Made by a program: the position numbers and the translations under genes. Shown here piece by piece: positions 57,960 through 64,000 of a DNA stretch of 64,000 nt. The notes below the pieces were generated by a model. That model was not told where the DNA came from. It saw only the letters and a list, made by a program, of their open reading frames with translations, and made no database searches. Position 1 is the stretch's first letter. Every line of letters begins with the position of its first letter. This stretch comes from Sipunculus nudus (lineage: Eukaryota > Annelida > Sipuncula > Golfingiida > Sipunculidae). The stretch lies in NCBI GenBank assembly GCA_026874595.1, contig CM049314.1, forward strand, positions 36,067,229 through 36,131,228, in the 5' to 3' direction.

Positions 57960-58340
57960 AAATACTTCCCTGCAAAGGATATATCTGGGTGCTCCATTGA
58001 CTGATGTCTCTGAACTTCAGTCACTTCACCTTCCACTGCTGGCCCCCTTATTTCCGTCTGCTGTTCAGAAGCAATGTCATTATCAGTGACGAAAGCTTTC
58101 CTAGAGATTTCCTCGATTGTCCCAGCTTCTGACATGTCTGTCGTTATTATCTTCTGTACTCGATCTTTTGACCATAAACTTCCTGTCTACTTTTACAGTT
58201 TGCTTTCGCAAATAAGATTCAGCGGTGATGGTTTGGCCAGTTAATTCGGAGTCCATAGTCTTTGTCACTTGGACAAGTTTTCTTTTTACGTTCAGGCCAG
58301 TTCCGGGCACCTTCGGTATTTGTAAGTAAATAAGAATCTT
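57960..58340 (-). other. Protein-like open segment of unknown nature
   Basis: On the minus strand two overlapping frames have non-random composition: IPKVPGTGLNVKRKLVQVTK to KFMVKRS (about 58130-58330), and after a one-frame shift MSEAGTIEEISRKAFVTDND to HPDISFAGK (57960-58135). Possible acceptors and donors exist but none is compelling. It could be part of an exon pair, a frameshifted pseudogene or chance. No family recognised. Confidence 0.2.
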
Positions 58341-58820
58341 AGCCATTAATATACGCTGAACATTCGAACAATGGCAGTGCTGAAACGTACCAAACGTATG
58401 GCAGGGTGGTTCTTCATTTTCATGTTTAGGCCTATGAAAACAGTTTTCAGTATTTGTTACATGAGCAAACACTAAAAGATACATTCATTTCAAATGTTAA
58501 AATTTCATTATTATTAATTTCACGTAAATTAGATAAAGTATTTCCTCTTTTTTAAAAGTAAATCTTTGAGCAATCTTGGAGGATTCATGGCAAAGGATTT
58601 AAGATAGTATACAAATCTTCTGGACATTTTTAACCTATGTATGAAACTTACTTAAAATTATTATCAGAATGAAAGCAGCGATATCCATCCTATTCACCTT
58701 TAACAGAACAGCTGCAACACGAAACATATTCATTAGTTTCTAATAAATATTTAGTGTAACATGGTGCATGTTCATCCGAACAGTAAACAAATCAAATTCC
58801 ATGGATATTCCTGATGTATG

Positions 58821-58822
<2 letters not shown>

Positions 58823-58862
<40 letters not shown>
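58823..58862 (+). repeat. (TA)n array
   Basis: A 40-bp TA array. Confidence 0.95.
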
Positions 58863-58866
<4 letters not shown>

Positions 58867-60960
58867 GTATATACTATGTATATAAAAGTGCGCGAATTCA
58901 CAGAATGGTTCTGGATTACCCTTGGCATTGACAACCTAAAATTCAGAAATGTTTCTGAGATGGTCATTTGAGTGTCATATTCAAGGTTATAACTTAATGA
59001 TTAGTCAAAATATGGAGAGAAAACATTTTCCCAAAATACACTGTCCATAATTTCAAGTGTTACGACAGTGTATTAGTAATATAACACATTGGATAATATA
59101 TGCCTGCATGTCCATTTTCATACCCGCAGCTCAACTCTGCTGAGATGCTCCAAAAGATTTCAAACCAAGTGAATATGTGCTTGTGTTGTTCTGTTGACGA
59201 CGGCACCTTACATAGTGCTCTAACTATCAAGGGTGTATATTTCATCTAGAAACTCCATTTCTCAGAGACTCGCGCATCTTAATTGTAATAGATACCTGAG
59301 TATCTGAGGTTTACATATATATATATATGAGTATATATATATAAGTAATATGATTGTGATTTTAATTTAAATATGGCGCGATGGATAAATAGAAGTAATT
59401 TGTAGAAAACTGACTCGTCGTCAAGGGAAAGAACATTATGATTCAGGTTTTATACAGAATATGTATTGTGTACATGGATGCTATCGGCTTTTAAAATAAC
59501 TCTTGCGCGCGTTCTCTCAACAAAAAGAAATCTGGAAGCGGTATGTTTATTGCGATATGTTTATTGGGTAGTTACGGACAGGTAACGGACAATATATCCC
59601 CACAACATTATTCAATCCAAGCGAATATTGCCAGATTAAGGGACTTTAAAAGAGTGACAAGGTAGTATCTAGGTCTGATATGAAGCTCAAAAGAACATTA
59701 TATACAACTTTAACGAAACTTGAATACACGGATCAAATACTGCTTATTCAATAATCTTTAAGGCCTATTAGGTGTTCCCAGTAGTCATAGCGAGACGGTA
59801 TATTCTTAATATTTGTAAAAACGACCCCATAAGGACCCAACAAATCAGCATCAATGATTTAATGACATATACAAATATATGGACACACAGGCATGCATAT
59901 TTTAGGGTTTACATCGCCTGTATGGGTCAATCTATGTAGGTAGTCCATTATTATTCATCATCGGGTCGAATATCTTCCGTTTTTACCACATAGTGGCGCT
60001 CAGAAACATTTACCACATAAGTCAGGAATCTGGTGGAACAGATAATATATTCCAAATGTTCAGAGTTGAAAACTGTTGACAGCATGATTATGTGTCTTTC
60101 AGTGGAATTAAATAATAAAATGATAAAATCACCTTGCAGTGTAATATATTATATAGAAGACCCCTCGCTAGTTTGTACAGACAGCACTTGAAAATCTCAT
60201 AGTGACAGTATTCATCCATTAAAAAATACTCAACACACTTAATGGTATAAGGTGGAAAAAGGCAGGACTGTATGGGGCAGGAAGTGAGTGGATCATGATT
60301 TTTTTATTTTTTTTTTAACACTATTTTAACATTAAGGAAGTATTCAGTTCCCAAAATATTAGTACAGGCATGTATCTTGATCGGTTTAGAATTAAGCGAA
60401 AGCTTCAATTGAATATATAAGTGGACACCGCTATGACAATATACATATATAAGTACTAAGTGTATATATAACCAATTATTTACCAAGCTGCATTCCTACT
60501 TCGATTTATATAAATATGTTTATACAATTCACATTTCAACCACACTTGATACATGCATTACTGTAGATCCTCAAATGAGTAAACACAAATTAACAACTTC
60601 AGCCCTCTTACACACTTTTAATATATAGATCCGGCATATATTCAGCATATTATTTTCTCCCAATCCTATGTAAAGGCACCCAATCTGAGTCATATGAAAA
60701 TAAATACCTAAAATTACCATTAATCCTATACATTCGGATCGATCTATATGTTCGTGGTGGCCCTGTCTTGTCTGCTTATGCATGTTGTAACCAGACAGGT
60801 GCACAAAGCAACAAAGTTAACAAAGAAAATACAATATACAGTCACCAAAATGTTATCATTATTTGCTAAGAAAGTTGTTCCGTTTGATTTACGAGTTTAT
60901 CAAAGTATTTTTTTTATTTGTTCTCCGAAGGATCGACAATGGCATTAGTAAAATTATGTC
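58863..60960. other. AT-rich stretch without recognised genes
   Basis: No exon, RNA gene or clear repeat seen. Confidence 0.5.
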
Positions 60961-61315
60961 TAAGAAAGTATACCCTACACTTTTTTACTTAATATATAAA
61001 GATGCTTCTCCCAGTGACTAATTAAGTATAAACCTACACCTTTCACACGTAATATATAAAGATCTTCCTCCCAGTTACTAAGTAAGTATAAACCTACACC
61101 TACAATATGTTATATATACAAATCCTCCTTCCAGTAGCAAAATAATTATATCCTACACCTATTATACGTAATAAATACAAATCTTGCTTCTAGCAGCCAT
61201 GTTAAGTATACACTACACTTATTATATGTTATATTTATTAATCCTCCGAGTAACTGTGAAAGTATACCCCAAACGTGTTATAAGTAAAATATACAAGTCC
61301 TCCTTCCAGTTACTT
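60961..61315 (+). repeat. 60-bp minisatellite, about six units
   Basis: The period is 60 bp and very regular: each unit carries AAGTATA-ACCTACACC, then a TAATATATAAA-like segment, then TCCTCCTTCCAGTTACTA. Units 1-5 keep the length and unit 6 is slightly shorter. Units differ by 10-20 positions, so the array is old. Confidence 0.9.
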
Positions 61316-62229
61316 CGAGAATACTCATTTCTTCATATGCTCCTATTTAATACATACAGTGCTTCCGGGAGCTGTGAATGTACTTCTAGAACACTGGCCT
61401 ATTACACACATAGTCTACCAAGTCGTATCAGTAAACTTGCATCCACCAGCCCCGTCTTTCCAGTACCTTTCGAAAGTGAACTGTTGCACTAGAAAAAAAA
61501 ATATGCATAATATCTGATTACCATATCATCTTAAGAAACTGGCTTTAACAATTTACCGATAATTTGCTTATGTTTATATTTATATTTATCATTACAAATA
61601 AAATATACATATATATAATATTTATTATAAACGCTTTCTCATGAATAAACGTCTTTAACTTGTATCTCCGTATATTCAAGCTGAACATGAAACCTGACAA
61701 TGTATTATTCATTTACTTTTCTAAATAACTATAACTTATGGAACTTTTCTTTGTTTCTTTCTCATTAATCATCATAATATTATATGGAAGTCATACAAGT
61801 TCATACTGTATAAATTACTATGTTCATTACGACAGTCATCATTTGGAGGGCATTTTAAAGACAAAGACTTATTTAAGTTTACTCTTTAGTAAATCCTGTG
61901 CTGAATCAAACATAGAAGAATATTTACCCTTACGATAGGTTGATATCCTAACTTTACTCACATAGTCATCATATTCTTAACTCCATTTTAAATGTAATTT
62001 TTTTAAAGCTTCGCGAAAAATGTCGGACTTTAATGTGTTTTGAGAACGAAATCTCTTGATAACATCAAATAAACCCTAAATACGGTTATCGTACACTGTG
62101 ACAGTGCATATTGGTCCACTTTGTTTATCGACAGCTTGTTATGTATGGTTTGTTGCCGGAAAATTTTAACAGATCTAGAGTCACCATGCTCCAGAGTGTC
62201 CATTTGTTCGTTATCTGAACCAATGAACA
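61316..62229. other. AT-rich stretch without recognised genes
   Basis: Nothing beyond short random open frames. Confidence 0.5.
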
Positions 62230-62247
62230 ATCTCTCTCTCTCTCTCG

Positions 62248-62308
<61 letters not shown>
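62230..62308 (+). repeat. (TC)n followed by (TA)n
   Basis: (TC)n at 62230-62260 passes directly into (TA)n at 62261-62308, immediately upstream of a SINE. Confidence 0.95.
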
Positions 62309-62309
<1 letters not shown>

Positions 62310-62311
<2 letters not shown>

Positions 62312-62531
62312 CGGTTATATACGTTTGGCTTTCTCCGCTGGCGACCCGGGTTCGATCCCTTGTGTGGCTATGAGAGTGGGTTGTAGTTGCCGGTCCAAGG
62401 TCGATGGTTTTCTCCGGGCCTTCCAGTTTCCTCCACCCTTACCGACTACCGAGCGCCAACATCCGAGCCATGAAGAGTGCCTCGTATTAGTTATTATAAC
62501 TAGTTGTACAATCCATGTAAAATAAAGTTTA

Positions 62532-62535
<4 letters not shown>
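62310..62535 (+). mobile_element. tRNA-derived SINE, copy 2
   Basis: A good B box GGTTCGATCCC lies at 62349-62359 in a tRNA-like context (GGCTTTCTCCGCTGGCGACC). The body matches copy 1 at 54.9 kb (GTGGCTATGAGAG, GGGTTG, GGTTTTCTCCGGGCCTTCC, GTTTCCTCCACCC). The 3' end is GTAAAATAAAGTTTATAT and then a (TA)n array. Confidence 0.75.

Positions 62536-62578
<43 letters not shown>
62536..62578 (+). repeat. (TA)n array
   Basis: A 43-bp TA array that forms the 3' tail of SINE copy 2. Confidence 0.95.
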
Positions 62579-62580
<2 letters not shown>

Positions 62581-62859
62581 CTGCAGGAATTAATTTGTGC
62601 TATTTGTTTTATTATGTTACATAAGCCTGTTTAATGACATCGGCCAAACATGTAACTACTGAGGGCCAAATCTATATTAGGTATAGGTATTAGATATAGG
62701 TATTAAATTACAAAAGAGACAGAAAAGCAACCTGTATAACACCTGAAAGGTGGTTTAACTATTTCAAATAATTGTTAAATAGTGACAGAAATATAATTCC
62801 AGGAGATGTTATTGAAAAGGCAACTAGTTACGTAGAAATGAACTATTGAATGTGGGGAT

Positions 62860-63896
62860 CTCAATATTTACTTGACTTTACATGAAATCGAGAAAGCTGT
62901 GAATCAAATGCCATCAGGTAAACCACCAGGACAAGATGGTTTATCTATTGATGTAATCAAATCTACTCTTGTATGGTTACTTCCTTTGTTGAAGATCAGA
63001 ATAATTTTCTTAACTGCATTAAACAACGATTGACCGATATGGTACTACAGGAATGCCATAGGGATGTATGCAAATGTAATAAATTATATGCATACGGGGT
63101 TTTTAAGTCAATGTTTACATTAGAAAGATAATTAATATGTGTTCCAAATAAAGGCTTAAGAACTGCATTAGTCAAGTTTAGATGTACAAATCACCAATTG
63201 ATAAATGGATTAAATATTATAGAGGATGATTCACATTTTTTTTTAGAATGTCCTTTGTATGCTGATTTACGTAAAAAAAATCCAAAAGAATTGCATGAAC
63301 CAAATGAACAAAACTTCACTCAGTTACTATACATGGAAAACTCCTATTAAATTTTTAGCAGCTTATGTTTTTCATTGTTTCAAGAAGATAACAACATCTA
63401 TAGGTACTTGATTTTTTCTTCTTATTTAAGTAAGACTAATTTTTTTTTACTTATCTTATTATTTTTTTTACAATTCATTCTTTTTCCAGTACTTTCACTC
63501 AAGTTTTATATGTACTGTAATAAATTTAACTCATATTGTCAATGACATTAATGATTTTGTTGTATTGTAGATTTTTGCGGATGAAATCAACTTATAGACA
63601 TGAATGCGATTATATACAAATAGATCTTGATGATTTATGCACACTAGTTGTAGGTTATCAGATCGGAAGTCAGTTCAATGTTTACATGAAGCATGTGTTT
63701 TAATTATTTATTTATTATATTCATTTATTGTACTTTAAAACTCAATGTTTATTGATTTGTATTTAATTGACATTGCTTACAGTTGTGATCTTTCCATTTT
63801 TGTTTATTATTTAAGACTTATGTATTGTATTGTATTGCAGGAACTTTGGGCCTGTGGCCTCTTTTCTAGAATAAACCACTATCTATCTATCTATTA
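62860..63896 (+). pseudogene. Decayed, internally deleted LINE of the arginine kinase intron family
   Basis: Plus-strand fragments match the ORF at 8780-11752: MPSGKPPGQDGLSIDVIKS (near 62900), then, after loss of the catalytic region, YGVFKSMFTLER (63095), ALVKFRCTNHQL (63165), HFFLECPLYADLRKK (63240) and a C-terminal AAYVFHCFKK (63360). The 3' end reads GGAACTTTGGGCCTGTGGCC at 63840-63860, then TAGAATAAACC and a tail of TATC units up to about 63896. Stops and frameshifts are present. Confidence 0.85.
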
Positions 63897-64000
63897 AAAC
63901 TGGCAAAATTTCGATATCTGAAATAATAATGTTAAGGCATAGTCAAAAACTCTGAAAATCAGGTAAAAAAGGACACACTAAATGTAATTCTCACAAAAAC

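Noticed and set aside
60961-61315. Regular 60-bp repeats that could suggest a CRISPR array
   Set aside because: The DNA is eukaryotic, units are contiguous and diverge throughout, and there is no repeat-spacer alternation or cas gene.

Overview
The window is animal (eukaryotic) genomic DNA, most likely from a mollusc or another lophotrochozoan. It is AT-rich, genes are split by GT-AG introns, non-LTR retrotransposons, SINEs and (TA)n arrays are abundant, and the main gene is an arginine kinase, the phosphagen kinase of many invertebrates. The species cannot be named from the sequence. Only two host genes can be read with confidence, both on the minus strand.

Layout: 1-3505 is a DNA transposon-like element with terminal inverted repeats (TIRs) of about 0.77 kb around a two-exon gene for a MADF (Myb/SANT-like) DNA-binding protein. 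4307-12291 is a complete arginine kinase gene (6 coding exons, 356 aa). Its first coding intron holds a 3.5-kb 5'-truncated LINE with an intact 990-codon ORF and an 11-bp target-site duplication. 18041-22732 is a complete vasopressin/oxytocin-type neuropeptide precursor gene in four small coding exons (156 aa): signal peptide, an unusual hormone stretch (CIIRSCPPKGDEKR), and a neurophysin with all 14 cysteines. Each exon is short, so single-ORF inspection would miss the gene.

From about 23 kb to the end I see no secure host gene. This part holds decayed LINEs (25.4-26.6, 47.3-50.7, 56.4-56.8 and 62.9-63.9 kb), tRNA-derived SINEs (30.1, 54.9 and 62.3 kb), a 1.9-kb long-TIR element with a 7-bp target-site duplication (31.9-33.9 kb), two pearl/Helentron-like elements (38.2-38.6 and 40.2-41.4 kb), two fold-back repeats built from a CCCATATTGTAATAA unit (39.5 and 43.8 kb), a 60-bp minisatellite (61.0 kb), many (TA)n arrays and recurrent poly-C/G tracts.

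The two host genes are unrelated in function: arginine kinase buffers ATP in excitable cells, and the other gene encodes a secreted neurohormone with its carrier. They are neighbours on one strand about 5.7 kb apart. The points most worth following are the atypical hormone sequence, the extra neurophysin intron, the MADF-gene element with its CCGTAG-rich interior, and three LINE copies that share a 3'-terminal GGCC hairpin but end in different microsatellites.
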